NCBI RefSeq assembly: GCF_000828635.1
Contig: NZ_AP012547.1
Span: 3,658,001-3,722,000, forward strand
Reading direction: 5' to 3'
Length of the DNA stretch: 64,000 nucleotides
Source: Sulfuritalea hydrogenivorans sk43H
GTDB taxonomy: Bacteria > Pseudomonadota > Gammaproteobacteria > Burkholderiales > Rhodocyclaceae
The notes below the pieces were generated by a model. The model saw only the letters and a list, made by a program, of their open reading frames with translations, ran no database searches and was not told the origin of the DNA. A program made the position numbers and the translations under genes. Positions 1 through 8,430 of the stretch are shown in pieces (the stretch's first letter is position 1; every line of letters starts with the position of its first letter).

Positions 1-1151
1 CGGCCAAGCAGAAGCGCGAGGCGGCGCACCTGCAAAGCTACATCGACCGCTTTCGCGCCAAGGCCTCGAAGGCGCGGCAGGCGCAAAGCCGGATCAAGAT
101 GCTGGCGAAGATGGGCGATATCGTTGCCGCCCACATCGACACTCCCTTCAGCTTCAGTTTTCCGGAACCGACCGGCTTTTCCGACCCGCTGCTGCTGGTG
201 GACGACGCAAAAGTCGGCTACGGCGAGACGACGATATTCGAGAAACTCAGATTCACGCTGCGCCCCGACAGCCGCATCGGCCTGCTTGGGCGCAACGGCG
301 CCGGCAAATCCACGCTGATGAAACTGCTGGCCGGCGAATTGCAGCCGCTCTCCGGCGTGCGCGAGGCGGGACGCAACCTCAAACTCGGCTATTTCGCCCA
401 GCACCAGCTCGAACAACTGCGCCCGGCCGAATCGCCGCTGTGGCACATGATCAAGCTGGAGCCGCGCACGCGCGAGCAGGATCTGCGCAACTACCTCGGC
501 GGTTTCGACTTCCGCGGCGACATGGTCGACGCGCCCTGCGGCCGCTTCTCCGGCGGCGAGAAGACCCGCCTGGCGCTGGCGCTGATGATCCGCACCGCGC
601 CCAACCTGCTGCTGATGGACGAGCCGACCAACCACCTCGACCTCGAAATGCGGGAGGCCTTGACCATCGCCCTGCAGGAAACCGAGGCCGGCATGGTGCT
701 GGTCTCGCACGACCGGCATCTCCTGCGCGCCACCTGCGACGAGCTCTGGCTGGTGGCCGACGGCAAGGTGACGCCCTTCGACGGCGACCTCGACGATTAT
801 GCCGAATGGCTGGCGCAGGATCGCGCCGCGGAGAAGAAGGGCGGCAAAGCCAACACCGCGAAGGAAAAGTCGGTCGTCGCGGCACCCGCTGCGTCCAAAG
901 AGTCGGCGCTGGCGGTACGGCGGCCATTGCTCAAGGAATCCGAGAAACTCGAACAACAGCTCGCCGAATGGCAAGGCGAACTGAAACTGCTGGAAACCCG
1001 GCTCGCCGACCAGTCGCTGTATGCCAGCCCGGAAACCCGCCTGCTTGAAGATCTCACCTTGCGGCAGAATCTGTTGACGCAGAATATCGAGAAGGCAGAA
1101 TCACGCTGGCTGGAGATTCACGAACTGCTGGAGAGCACCAAGGAGATTTGA
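1..1151 (+). CDS. yheS: ABC-F family ATPase, YheS/Uup-like (5' end outside window)
   Basis: Cytoplasmic ABC-F ATPase without membrane domains; the family acts on ribosomes during translation. The window opens inside the gene, in frame from base 3, in the basic linker between the two ATPase domains (RFRAKASKARQAQSRIK), typical of ABC-F proteins. The second ATPase domain follows, with Walker A GRNGAGKST near base 291, signature SGGEKTRLAL near 549 and Walker B LLLMDEPTNHLD near 610. A charged C-terminal coiled coil ends the protein. A copy of the dispersed 23-base repeat (901-923) lies in the low-complexity stretch between the ATPase domain and the coiled coil. YheS is favoured over Uup/EttA by the linker and the length after domain 2. 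The stop abuts the ppk2 start (TGAATG). Confidence 0.88.
   Translation, partial: AKQKREAAHLQSYIDRFRAKASKARQAQSRIKMLAKMGDIVAAHIDTPFSFSFPEPTGFSDPLLLVDDAKVGYGETTIFEKLRFTLRPDSRIGLLGRNGAGKSTLMKLLAGELQPLSGVREAGRNLKLGYFAQHQLEQLRPAESPLWHMIKLEPRTREQDLRNYLGGFDFRGDMVDAPCGRFSGGEKTRLALALMIRTAPNLLLMDEPTNHLDLEMREALTIALQETEAGMVLVSHDRHLLRATCDELWLVADGKVTPFDGDLDDYAEWLAQDRAAEKKGGKANTAKEKSVVAAPAASKESALAVRRPLLKESEKLEQQLAEWQGELKLLETRLADQSLYASPETRLLEDLTLRQNLLTQNIEKAESRWLEIHELLESTKEI
901..923 (-). repeat. Dispersed 23-base repeat, in yheS
   Basis: Reads AGTCGGCGCTGGCGGTACGG and onward; one mismatch to the consensus. Confidence 0.85.
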
Positions 1152-2363
1152 ATGGCAGCGAAAGCGACGACCCCGAAGCGGCCCCCTGCCGTGAAAGCCA
1201 AGGCAAAGCCCGCGGCCCCGGCCAGGGCCGCCGCAAAACCCGCCGCGAAGCCCGCCACCAGCGCGCCGGCAATCCCGCGTCCGCGGCGACCGGCATCCGG
1301 CGACGTCACGCCGTCCCACACGAAAAAGGGCATCAAGGATTTCGTGATCAAGGACCGCTCTGACGCCGCGCGCGATTCGAAGATGGAGGCGGTGCGCGAC
1401 ATCATTTCCCATGCGAAACCCGGCGAGGGCGCCAAGCTGGCGAAGGGCCTCAAGGCCGTGGTCGAAGGCGCCTCGCCCGACGACATCGAGGCGCTCAAGC
1501 AGGCCCTGCTGCAGCGCGAAGTCGCCGCCAGCGAACATCCGGACGAGGAGCTGGCGCCGAACTGGCGCGAAGGCGGCTATCCCTATCGCCACCTGATGAC
1601 GCGACGCAATTACGAGAAGCAGAAATACCATCTGCAGGTCGAGCTGCTCAAGCTGCAGGCCTGGGTCAAGGAGACCGGGCAGAAGGTCGTGATCCTGTTC
1701 GAGGGCCGCGACGCGGCGGGCAAGGGCGGCGCCATCAAGCGCTTCATGGAGCACCTGAATCCGCGCGGCGCAAGCGTCGTCGCGCTGGAAAAGCCGTCCG
1801 AAGTGGAACGCGGCCAGTGGTATTTCCAGCGCTACGTGCAGCACCTGCCGACCGCCGGCGAGATCGCGCTGTTCGACCGCTCCTGGTACAACCGCGCCGG
1901 CGTCGAGCGCGTCATGGGTTTCTGCAGCGACGTCGAGTATCAGGAATTCATGCGGCAAACGCCGGAGTTCGAGCGCACGCTGGTCAGGAGCGGCGTGCAT
2001 CTGATCAAGTTCTGGTATTCGGTGTCGCGCGACGAACAGCGGCGCCGTTTCAAGGAGCGCGAAACCCATCCGCTCAAGCAGTGGAAGCTGTCGCCGATCG
2101 ACCTCGCCTCGCTCGACAAGTGGGACGACTACACCAAGGCCAAGGAAGCGATGTTCTTCCACACCGACACCGCCGACGCGCCATGGACCGTGATCAAGTC
2201 CGATTGCAAGAAACGCGCGCGGCTCAACGCGCTGCGCTACGTGCTGCACAAGCTGCCCTACACCAACAAGGACGTGCAGCAGATCGGCACGCTCGACACG
2301 CTGCTGGTCGGCCGCGCCCACATCGTGTACGAGATCGGCGAGAAATCCAGCGTAGTCATCTGA
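1152..2363 (+). CDS. ppk2: Polyphosphate kinase 2 with basic N-terminal tail
   Basis: PPK2-family P-loop kinase that moves phosphate between polyphosphate and nucleoside di- or monophosphates. The domain spans about residues 120-390, with Walker A GRDAAGKGG near 184-192 and lid/Walker B FDRSWYNRAGVE near 240. The 403-residue protein is longer than a typical single-domain PPK2 of about 270-300 residues. The extra is an Ala/Lys/Pro-rich N-terminal tail of about 50 residues resembling histone H1-like tails, plus a linker. Start ATG directly follows the upstream TGA, and the next gene again starts directly after this stop, suggesting one transcript. Nucleotide preference (class I, II or III) cannot be settled from the sequence by eye. 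Confidence 0.92.
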   Translation: MAAKATTPKRPPAVKAKAKPAAPARAAAKPAAKPATSAPAIPRPRRPASGDVTPSHTKKGIKDFVIKDRSDAARDSKMEAVRDIISHAKPGEGAKLAKGLKAVVEGASPDDIEALKQALLQREVAASEHPDEELAPNWREGGYPYRHLMTRRNYEKQKYHLQVELLKLQAWVKETGQKVVILFEGRDAAGKGGAIKRFMEHLNPRGASVVALEKPSEVERGQWYFQRYVQHLPTAGEIALFDRSWYNRAGVERVMGFCSDVEYQEFMRQTPEFERTLVRSGVHLIKFWYSVSRDEQRRRFKERETHPLKQWKLSPIDLASLDKWDDYTKAKEAMFFHTDTADAPWTVIKSDCKKRARLNALRYVLHKLPYTNKDVQQIGTLDTLLVGRAHIVYEIGEKSSVVI

Positions 2364-2999
2364 ATGTACCTGCCCGCCCATTTCGAGGAAAGCCGCGTCG
2401 AGGTGCTGCACGCGCTGATGGTCGAGCATCCCTTCGCCACGCTGCTGACGCAGGGCGCGGGCGGGCTGGAAGCGAACCACCTGCCCCTGCACCTCGAAGC
2501 CGAAGCCGGACCGTTCGGCGTGCTGCAAGGGCACGTCGCGCGCGCCAATCCGCTATGGAAACAGGCGGCGGACAGCGAGGTGCTGGTGGTCTTCCACGGC
2601 CCGCAGGCCTACGTCACGCCCTCGTGGTACGAAACCAAGCGCGAACACGGCAAGGCGGTGCCGACCTGGAACTACGTCGTCGTCCATGCCCACGGCCGGC
2701 TGCGGGCGATCGACGATGCGGACTGGCTGCTCGGCAACCTGGAAGCACTGGTCGCGCACCACGAAGCCGGCTTCGCCGAGCCCTGGCAGATCGGCGATGC
2801 ACCGCCCGAGTACATCGAGAAGATGCTGGCGGCCATCGTCGGCATCGAGATCGAGATCACCGAACTCAAGGGCAAGTGGAAGACCAGCCAGAACCAGCCG
2901 CCGGCCAATCGCGCCGGCGTGGTGGCCGGACTGCGCGAACTCGGCACCGACGAAGCGGCGGCGATGGCCGGGCTGGTTGCCGGCACCCTGAATCCATGA
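2364..2999 (+). CDS. PaiB-like FMN-binding split-barrel protein
   Basis: 211-residue protein of the PaiB (FMN-binding negative transcriptional regulator) family. The recognisable parts are the N-terminal MYLPAHFEE motif, the central HGPQAYVTPSWYE block and the C-terminal GKWKTSQNQP block, all typical of the family. Members bind flavin; a direct transcriptional role is documented for Bacillus PaiB but is not assured here. The ATG follows the PPK2 stop immediately, and the stop overlaps the next start by four bases, so it is probably translated from the same mRNA as its neighbours. Confidence 0.88.
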   Translation: MYLPAHFEESRVEVLHALMVEHPFATLLTQGAGGLEANHLPLHLEAEAGPFGVLQGHVARANPLWKQAADSEVLVVFHGPQAYVTPSWYETKREHGKAVPTWNYVVVHAHGRLRAIDDADWLLGNLEALVAHHEAGFAEPWQIGDAPPEYIEKMLAAIVGIEIEITELKGKWKTSQNQPPANRAGVVAGLRELGTDEAAAMAGLVAGTLNP

Positions 3000-4183
3000 A
3001 CCTGAAACCAGCCGAGCTGCCCGAACCCTCGGCCGATGCGCGCACCGCGAGCGCGGCCCTGACGCGCATCATCGCCGCCGAGATTGCCGCGTGCGGCGGC
3101 TGGATGTCCTTCGCCCGCTACATGGAGCTGGCGCTGTACGCGCCGGGCCTCGGCTACTACTCGGGCGGCTCGCACAAGTTCGGCGACTATCACGAGGGCG
3201 GCGACTTCCTCACCGCGCCGGAACTGACGCCGCTCTACGCTCAGGCGCTGGCGCGGCAAGTGGCGCCCATCCTCGCCGCATCGAGCCCCGTGGTGATGGA
3301 GGCCGGTGCCGGCAGCGGCAAGCTGGCGGCGGACCTGCTGCTGGCGCTTGACGCGCTGGGCTGCGCCCCCGAGCGCTACCGGATCCTCGAACTTTCCGGC
3401 GAATTGCGCGCGCGGCAGCAGGCGACGCTGGCCGAACGGGCGCCGAAGTTCGCCAACCGCGTCGAATGGCTCGACGAATTGCCGGAGAAGTTCTCCGGCT
3501 GCCTGGTCGGCAACGAAGTACTCGACGCCATGCCGACCCATGCCCTGCGCTGGGGCGACGAAGCAGAAGGCGGAATAGTCGAACGCGGCGTCGGCCTCGA
3601 CGACGGCCGCCTGGTGGTGGCCGAGCGCCCCGCCACCGGCGCGCTGCTGGCGGCGGCGCAGACCATGCCGGTGATCGCACCCTACCGTGGCGAGATCAGC
3701 CTCGCGGCGCGGGCCTGGGTGTCCGAGCTGGCGCGGCGCCTGGAAAAAGGCGCGATGCTGCTGATCGACTACGGCCTGCCGCGTCACGAGCTTTACCACC
3801 CGCTGCGCGATGGCGGCACGCTGCGCTGCCATTACCGGCATCGCGTGCATGAAGACGCCTTCTGGTTTCCCGGCCTCTCCGACATCACCTCGCACGTCGA
3901 CTTCACCGCCGTGGCCGAAGCCGGCTTCGATGCCGGGCTGGAGGTGCTGGGCTACATCAGCCAGGCCAACTTCCTGATCAACTGCGGCATCGGCGAACTG
4001 CTGTTGCAGGGAGTCGGCGCCGGCGGTACGGCGAATCCCGACCAGTTGCGTGCACGCGGCGCCGTCAATGTGCTCATCTCCCCCAACGAGATGGGCGAAC
4101 TGTTCAAGGTGATTGCGCTCGGACGCGGCGTGCCGGGGCCGTTGATCGGATTCAGCCGCGGTGACCGCGTCCATGCCCTGTAA
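2996..4183 (+). CDS. NDUFAF7/MidA-like SAM-dependent methyltransferase
   Basis: 395-residue class I methyltransferase of the COG1565 (DUF185, MidA/NDUFAF7) family. In mitochondria NDUFAF7 methylates an arginine of a complex I subunit; bacterial substrates are mostly unproven. Visible family blocks are the N-terminal SFARYMELALYAPGLGYY, then GGDFLTAPE, a SAM-binding EAGAGSGKLA near residues 101-110, and VGNEVLDAMP. The start is ATG at 2996, overlapping the preceding stop. A copy of the dispersed repeat (4012-4034) encodes GVGAGGTA near the C-terminus, a place where the family has a variable loop. Confidence 0.9.
   Translation: MNLKPAELPEPSADARTASAALTRIIAAEIAACGGWMSFARYMELALYAPGLGYYSGGSHKFGDYHEGGDFLTAPELTPLYAQALARQVAPILAASSPVVMEAGAGSGKLAADLLLALDALGCAPERYRILELSGELRARQQATLAERAPKFANRVEWLDELPEKFSGCLVGNEVLDAMPTHALRWGDEAEGGIVERGVGLDDGRLVVAERPATGALLAAAQTMPVIAPYRGEISLAARAWVSELARRLEKGAMLLIDYGLPRHELYHPLRDGGTLRCHYRHRVHEDAFWFPGLSDITSHVDFTAVAEAGFDAGLEVLGYISQANFLINCGIGELLLQGVGAGGTANPDQLRARGAVNVLISPNEMGELFKVIALGRGVPGPLIGFSRGDRVHAL
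4012..4034 (-). repeat. Dispersed 23-base repeat, in the NDUFAF7-like gene
   Basis: AGTCGGCGCCGGCGGTACGG; one core change (T to C). Encodes VGAGGTA. Confidence 0.83.
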
Positions 4184-4204
4184 ATATCCAGACGGAGAAC
4201 GAGA

Positions 4205-4594
4205 ATGACAAGAACACTGAAATGCCTGACGGGCCTGGCCTGCCTCTCGCTGCTGGCCGGCTGCGGCGATATCAACGTCAGGAAGTACATACCCTTCACC
4301 GGCGATGCACCGCAAGAGCGTTCGCGCACGCCGGCCAATGCCATCGAGTACCAGTGCAGCGCCGGCAAGCGCTTTTACGTCCGCACGCTGGAAGGCGGCG
4401 CGGCCGTATGGCTGATCCTGCCGGAACGCGAAGTGCGGCTGAACAAGCTCGGCGCCGGCGCCGACATGCGCTACAGCAACGGCATCGCGGTGCTGGAGAT
4501 CAGCGGCAACACCGCAACGCTGACCGACGGCGCGGCGGCCACCTTCACCGGCTGCAAGACGGGCGGCAGCGAAGCGCCGGCTTCAGCCAGGTAA
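4205..4594 (+). CDS. MliC-like lipoprotein (C-type lysozyme inhibitor family)
   Basis: 129-residue lipoprotein with signal peptide and lipobox LLAGC (Cys20). The mature part carries the MliC/PliC beta-barrel pattern: YQCSAGKRFYVR, a central block with A-V-W-L, ADMRYSNGIAVLEISGN in place of the usual SGxxYxxGxxxLxxkG, and a closing Cys (FTGC) likely disulfide-bonded to the first. Family members protect the cell wall from host or competitor c-type lysozyme at the outer membrane. A good ribosome site (GGAG) precedes the ATG. The window has a second lysozyme inhibitor, the Ivy cassette at 11515. The exact serine/lysine inhibitory loop is not a perfect match, so the function is inferred from the fold. 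Confidence 0.75.
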   Translation: MTRTLKCLTGLACLSLLAGCGDINVRKYIPFTGDAPQERSRTPANAIEYQCSAGKRFYVRTLEGGAAVWLILPEREVRLNKLGAGADMRYSNGIAVLEISGNTATLTDGAAATFTGCKTGGSEAPASAR

Positions 4595-4611
4595 AAGCGT
4601 CAAGCTATTTT

Positions 4612-4730
4612 CCGCAGATTTCGCAGATTAAAACGCGGCGATTCATCGGGGCGGATGTGGTCGCCGGCACACCCGATAGGTGATGAGTAATGTGCCCCAA
4701 GGCCGTTGGTCCATCTGCGAAATCTGCGGA
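4612..4730. repeat. Family A inverted-repeat element, copy 1
   Basis: Arms of 18 bases, CCGCAGATTTCGCAGATT at left and ATCTGCGAAATCTGCGGA at right, enclose about 83 bases of unrelated sequence. It lies between two convergent genes. A T-rich flank (CAATTGCTTTTT) follows the right arm, as in the other copies. Confidence 0.88.
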
Positions 4731-4749
4731 TCAATTGCTTTTTAAAGCT

Positions 4750-4905
4750 TCAGAGGCAGGCCTGCTCCAGTGCCTTCTCGCACTTGTCGCAAAACCCGTC
4801 GTCGCCGACCGGGCCGGGCGTGCCGCACCTGAGGCAGACCGTCTGCTCCGGCGCCGGCGGATTCGCGGCGGGGTCGGGTTCGGGAGTATTTGCAGCATCG
4901 TTCAT
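4750..4905 (-). CDS. Small CxxC...CxxC zinc-ribbon-like protein
   Basis: 51-residue protein with an Asp/Pro/Ala-rich N-terminal half and a C-terminal zinc-ribbon-like motif, CLRCGTPGPVGDDGFCDKC. The ATG at 4905 is preceded by a strong AGGAG ribosome site, which picks this start over an upstream in-frame one. A further Cys is the next-to-last residue. No specific family recognised. It could be a metal-binding adaptor. The family A repeat follows its stop codon, possibly shaping the mRNA 3' end. Confidence 0.6.
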   Translation of the reverse strand: MNDAANTPEPDPAANPPAPEQTVCLRCGTPGPVGDDGFCDKCEKALEQACL

Positions 4906-4939
4906 TGACAGGCTCCTGATCGAGTAACGTCGGCCCGGC

Positions 4940-5734
4940 CTAGGGCTTGCCGAGCGCCTTGCGCACGGCCGCAATCAGCTTGGCCGCATCGACCGGCTTC
5001 AGCAGATAGCCGGCCACGCGCTGCGACAAGGCTTCCTTGACGATCTCGCCTTCGGCACGGGACGTCGCCATGATCACGCGCAGATCCGGATGGACCGCGC
5101 GCAGGCAGCGCAACACATTGAGGCCATCCAGCTCGGGCATGTCGACGTCGAGAAACACCAGGTCGGGCCGATGTTCCTCGATCGCCACCAGGCCCTGCAT
5201 GCCGTCGCCCGCTTCGGCCACCACCTCGACGTTCTCGCCTCCGAGCAGGGTCTTGAGCAAGCCCCGGACTTCGGCGTCGCCATCGACGATGACGCAGCGC
5301 CGACCCGACGATTCCGCCGCCGCATCTGCTGGCCGGTCGTCGCGCGGCTTCCTGACAATGGCGATCTGCTCGAAGGTTTTCAGGATGCGGCCGGGATTCA
5401 GCGGCTTGGTCACATAACCGATGGCGCCGAGGGAAAACGCCTGCTGTATCAGCGCCTGATCCTGGTTGCCGCTGACCACCAGCACGGTCGTGTCGAGACC
5501 GGCTTCCTTGATTTCGGTCAGAACCGCCATGCCGTCCATGACCGGCATCATCATGTCCAGCAACACCACATCGGGCTTCATCTGCCGGATCAGCGTCAGC
5601 GCCGTTTTGCCCTCGGCCGCTTCGCCGACCACGTCGTGCCCGTCGGCCTTGACGATGCCGCGCAGCGCCGCCCGCATCGAGGCGTTGTCATCCACCACCA
5701 GAACGGTCAAATGACGCTTTTTGGCATTGGACAC
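4940..5734 (-). CDS. Two-receiver-domain response regulator without output domain
   Basis: 264-residue protein consisting of two CheY-like receiver domains in tandem. Domain 1 shows the acidic pair DDN, phospho-acceptor in VVLLDMMMP and the conserved TKP lysine. Domain 2 shows DGD, acceptor in VFLDVDMP and LKP. No DNA-binding or enzymatic output domain follows, so it probably works by protein contact or as a phosphate shuttle. The GTG at 5734, with GGAGGG in front, is preferred; longer ATG versions would run into the upstream gene. No histidine kinase gene is nearby. Confidence 0.85.
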   Translation of the reverse strand: MSNAKKRHLTVLVVDDNASMRAALRGIVKADGHDVVGEAAEGKTALTLIRQMKPDVVLLDMMMPVMDGMAVLTEIKEAGLDTTVLVVSGNQDQALIQQAFSLGAIGYVTKPLNPGRILKTFEQIAIVRKPRDDRPADAAAESSGRRCVIVDGDAEVRGLLKTLLGGENVEVVAEAGDGMQGLVAIEEHRPDLVFLDVDMPELDGLNVLRCLRAVHPDLRVIMATSRAEGEIVKEALSQRVAGYLLKPVDAAKLIAAVRKALGKP

Positions 5735-5753
5735 CGGAGAGCCCTCCAGTCCG

Positions 5754-6224
5754 TCAGTCGCAGCTTGCCTTGCAGGCCGCCGGATCGGCCGCGCAGTTGC
5801 CGGCCTCCAGCTTGCACTCCGCCCGCGTCCGCCAGGTGAAGCTGATGCCTTCGCCATAGCCGCACACCAGCTGGGTCATCTTGCCCTGCTTGCCGACCCT
5901 GACGGCGGAAACCCTGGCCGCCTTGACGCTCGCCGGGGATCGGTCGCAGGAAACATAGGCATTGAACACTCCGTCCGCCGATTCCCACAAGGCCACGTTC
6001 TTCAGCTTGCGGTAGCGCTGGTAATCGGTACAGACGTCGGTGTCGCCCCGGTAGGCCTTGCCGTCGTCGCTGCAGTAACCGGTAAAGGTGTATTTCAATT
6101 CCTCCTCGGCGGGACAGGCGGCGACCTGCACCGCCGTGGCCAGGTCGGGACAGGACACCGTGGCGGCCATGCCGGGCACGGCCAGCGCAAGGCCCAGCAG
6201 CAGGACAGGCAATTTCGACTTCAT
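5754..6224 (-). CDS. Exported cysteine-rich protein of unknown function
   Basis: 156 residues with an N-terminal signal peptide (MKSKLPVLLLGLALAVPGMA), so it should be periplasmic or secreted. The mature part holds about ten cysteines, enough for several disulfides, and a motif FTGYCSDDGKAYRGDTD. A GGAG-type ribosome site supports the ATG at 6224. It ends about 20 bases before the response regulator start, suggesting co-transcription. Not recognised as a named family. Confidence 0.7.
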   Translation of the reverse strand: MKSKLPVLLLGLALAVPGMAATVSCPDLATAVQVAACPAEEELKYTFTGYCSDDGKAYRGDTDVCTDYQRYRKLKNVALWESADGVFNAYVSCDRSPASVKAARVSAVRVGKQGKMTQLVCGYGEGISFTWRTRAECKLEAGNCAADPAACKASCD

Positions 6225-6271
6225 GAAGAGTTCTCCAGAACAGTGTTCCCGGCCAAGTGGCATCGCCTATT

Positions 6272-7201
6272 TTACGGCGTAGCGCCAGGCCCGTCCGGAT
6301 CGGCCTGCCGGGCCAGCCACTGGCGAAACGGCTCGACCGCCGGATTCGTCGCGGCCCGGTCGGCCAGCAGCAGGTAGTAGGAACGCGGATTGGAAAAGCG
6401 CTGCGGCAGGGGCGCCACCAGCTTGCCCTGCTTCAGCAGGTCGGCCACCAGCGCCAGCGATGCCAGCGCGACGCCCTGCCCATCGACCGCGGCGCGGATG
6501 CTCGGCTCGTACTGGTTGAAGGCGATGCTGCCGGCCGGCCGCAGATCGGGAACGCCGGCCATCTCCAGCCATACCGGCCACGACAGCCACGGCCGGCGCT
6601 GCTTGTCGTCCTCGTACACCAGCAGGATGTGATGCGCCAGATCGGCGGGCTTCGCCAGCGGCTTGCCGGTTTTTTTCAGCAAGGCCGGGCTGACCACCGG
6701 CAGCACCGTGTCGCCGAACAGGCGCAAGGCCGCAGCCGGCGCGTTGCGGTCCTGCAGGTAGCGCACCGCCGCGTCGAAACGGCCGCGCTCCAGATCGACC
6801 AGCCGCGTGTCGGCCGAAATGCGGATGTCGATGCCGGGATGGCTGCGGCGGAAATCCGCCAGGCGCGGGATCAGCCAGAAGCTGGCAAAGGCCTGCGTGG
6901 TCGCCAGGGTGACAGTCGGCTCGTCGCCGCCGCGCAGTTCGGCCGCCGCCGCGCGCAGCTCGGCAAAGGCGGCCTCGGTGGCCCGCTGCAGGCGTTCGCC
7001 CGCGGTGGTGAGCGCCAGCGCGCGCGTCTTGCGCTCGAAGAGGCGTGTCGCCAGCGCCGACTCCAGGGCGATCACCTGTTTGCTGACGGCCGATTGCGTG
7101 ACGAACAACTCCTCGGCGGCGCGGGTAAAGCTCAGGTGACGCGCGGCGACCTCAAAGGTGCGCAAGGCGTCGAGCGGCGGCAAATCGTGCTGCTTATGCA
7201 T
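6272..7201 (-). CDS. LysR-family transcriptional regulator (GcvA-like)
   Basis: 309-residue LysR-type regulator. The winged helix-turn-helix is at residues 8-66 (PPLDALRTFEVAARHLSFTRAAEEL, then VTQSAVSKQV), in the GcvA/AmpR subfamily style. A periplasmic-binding-protein-like effector domain follows from about residue 92. It is divergent from a DUF2917 gene 92 bases away, so regulation of that gene and itself is the simplest guess. The effector is unknown; GcvA itself controls glycine cleavage, but no gcv genes are here. Confidence 0.9.
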   Translation of the reverse strand: MHKQHDLPPLDALRTFEVAARHLSFTRAAEELFVTQSAVSKQVIALESALATRLFERKTRALALTTAGERLQRATEAAFAELRAAAAELRGGDEPTVTLATTQAFASFWLIPRLADFRRSHPGIDIRISADTRLVDLERGRFDAAVRYLQDRNAPAAALRLFGDTVLPVVSPALLKKTGKPLAKPADLAHHILLVYEDDKQRRPWLSWPVWLEMAGVPDLRPAGSIAFNQYEPSIRAAVDGQGVALASLALVADLLKQGKLVAPLPQRFSNPRSYYLLLADRAATNPAVEPFRQWLARQADPDGPGATP

Positions 7202-7293
7202 TCCATTTACTCATGTATATCAGGCCGCGAACTCGCTGGTCGGGCGGGCCTGCCGGGGCAATAATCCAATCGCCCCACCCTTGAGGAACCATC

Positions 7294-7623
7294 ATGGATG
7301 CCACTGAATACCTCGTTTCTTCACTGCTTTGCGGATCGCAGGAAAGGCGCCGCGCGCAGTTCGCGGCACCCGCCGCCAGCCATGCTAACGGATTCCGTTC
7401 AGAAATGCACACCATCGTCGAGCGGGCACTGGCGAAGAACCAGTTGCTGGTCGTGCCCGATGCCGACATCAGCCTGCTCTGCCTCGAAGGCGAGCTTTGG
7501 CTGACCCGTGACGGCGATAGCGAGGACTACATCCTCGGCCCCGGCCAGAGCTTCGACGCGCGACGCGGCGACCGGATCGTGGTGCAGGCCTTGCGGACCA
7601 GCCGATTGAAACTAAACGCCTGA
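7294..7623 (+). CDS. DUF2917 protein
   Basis: 109-residue protein whose C-terminal half matches DUF2917, a small cupin-like beta domain: LEGELWLTRDGDSEDYILGPGQSF followed by RRGDRIVVQALR. Proteins with this domain often sit beside LysR regulators, as here. The function is not known. GAGG precedes the ATG. The last 12 bases overlap the 3' end of the convergent thioesterase gene. Confidence 0.75.
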   Translation: MDATEYLVSSLLCGSQERRRAQFAAPAASHANGFRSEMHTIVERALAKNQLLVVPDADISLLCLEGELWLTRDGDSEDYILGPGQSFDARRGDRIVVQALRTSRLKLNA

Positions 7624-8088
7624 AACCATCAGGCGTTCGAGGCAGGCCCGGATAGCGGGCGGGATCGCCGTCGGCTTGACGTCGTCGCGGCCGACGAAGA
7701 CATGCACGAACCAGCCCGTGGCGGCCGGCGCATCCTCGCCGGCGCGGAACAGCGCGATCTCGTAGCGCACCGACGACTTGCCCAGGTGCGCCACGCGCAG
7801 GCCGGCGGCGATGGTCTCGGGAAAGGCCAGCGGCGCCAGGTAGCGGCAGTGCGACTCGACGCAGTAGCCGACCACGCGACCGGCATGGATGTCGAGCCCG
7901 CCCTCGCGGATCAGGTACTCGTTGATGACCGTGTCGAAGTAGCTGTAATAGACGACGTTATTGACGTGGCCGTAGACGTCGTTGTCCATCCAGCGGGTGG
8001 GGATGGTGAGGAAGTGCGGGAAATCGGCGCGGCCGGGAGGTGTGGAAACCGCGGTTGAAACCGCGGCGGGCGTGGGGACGGAACTCAT
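7612..8088 (-). CDS. Acyl-CoA thioesterase, YbgC/FcbC hotdog family
   Basis: 158-residue hotdog-fold thioesterase (4-hydroxybenzoyl-CoA thioesterase family). The family signature is RWMDNDVYGHVNNVVYYSYFD, where the Asp of DNDVYGHVNN is the catalytic acid. Substrates are short or aromatic acyl-CoAs; the exact one cannot be told. The start at 8088 (MSSVPTP) is chosen because the conserved domain begins near residue 22. Its 3' end overlaps the convergent DUF2917 gene. Confidence 0.85.
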   Translation of the reverse strand: MSSVPTPAAVSTAVSTPPGRADFPHFLTIPTRWMDNDVYGHVNNVVYYSYFDTVINEYLIREGGLDIHAGRVVGYCVESHCRYLAPLAFPETIAAGLRVAHLGKSSVRYEIALFRAGEDAPAATGWFVHVFVGRDDVKPTAIPPAIRACLERLMVSGV

Positions 8089-8153
8089 CGTGCGCTTCCT
8101 GAAGATCGAAGCGCGCGATGATACCAACAGGAGCTAGCGGTAGGTGCCGGCGC

Positions 8154-8357
8154 TCACTGCTGGTTGCGGTACATCGCGGCGAGAAATGCATCCGCATCGA
8201 CGTCATTCGACGTCGCGGCACGATGCTGAACCTCCTGCAAGCCCAGTTGCAACTCGGGCTTGGCCGGCGTCCACTCGGCGTTGAGGACTTCATCCTCGAA
8301 CGCTCCGAATTCATCCTCGATGAGTTTGCCTGTACTCATGTCCATCACCATTATCAT
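8154..8357 (-). CDS. Conserved small acidic protein, unknown
   Basis: 67-residue acidic protein beginning MIMVMDMSTGKLIEDEF, without signal peptide or membrane segment. A GGAG ribosome site six bases before the first ATG supports it as translated. No known domain was recognised. It is co-directional with ampG upstream and the thioesterase downstream. Confidence 0.55.
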   Translation of the reverse strand: MIMVMDMSTGKLIEDEFGAFEDEVLNAEWTPAKPELQLGLQEVQHRAATSNDVDADAFLAAMYRNQQ

Positions 8358-8430
8358 CGCCGTCTCCCGTAGTGGAACCGTGCGCTTCAGAGCATATAAC
8401 GTCGATGGCGCGGGAAAGTTGAACGCAGCC

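Noticed and set aside
2258-2548. Minus-strand frames opposite ppk2 and the PaiB-like gene
   Set aside because: Shadows of the plus-strand genes, which have clear family motifs and tight start-stop junctions.
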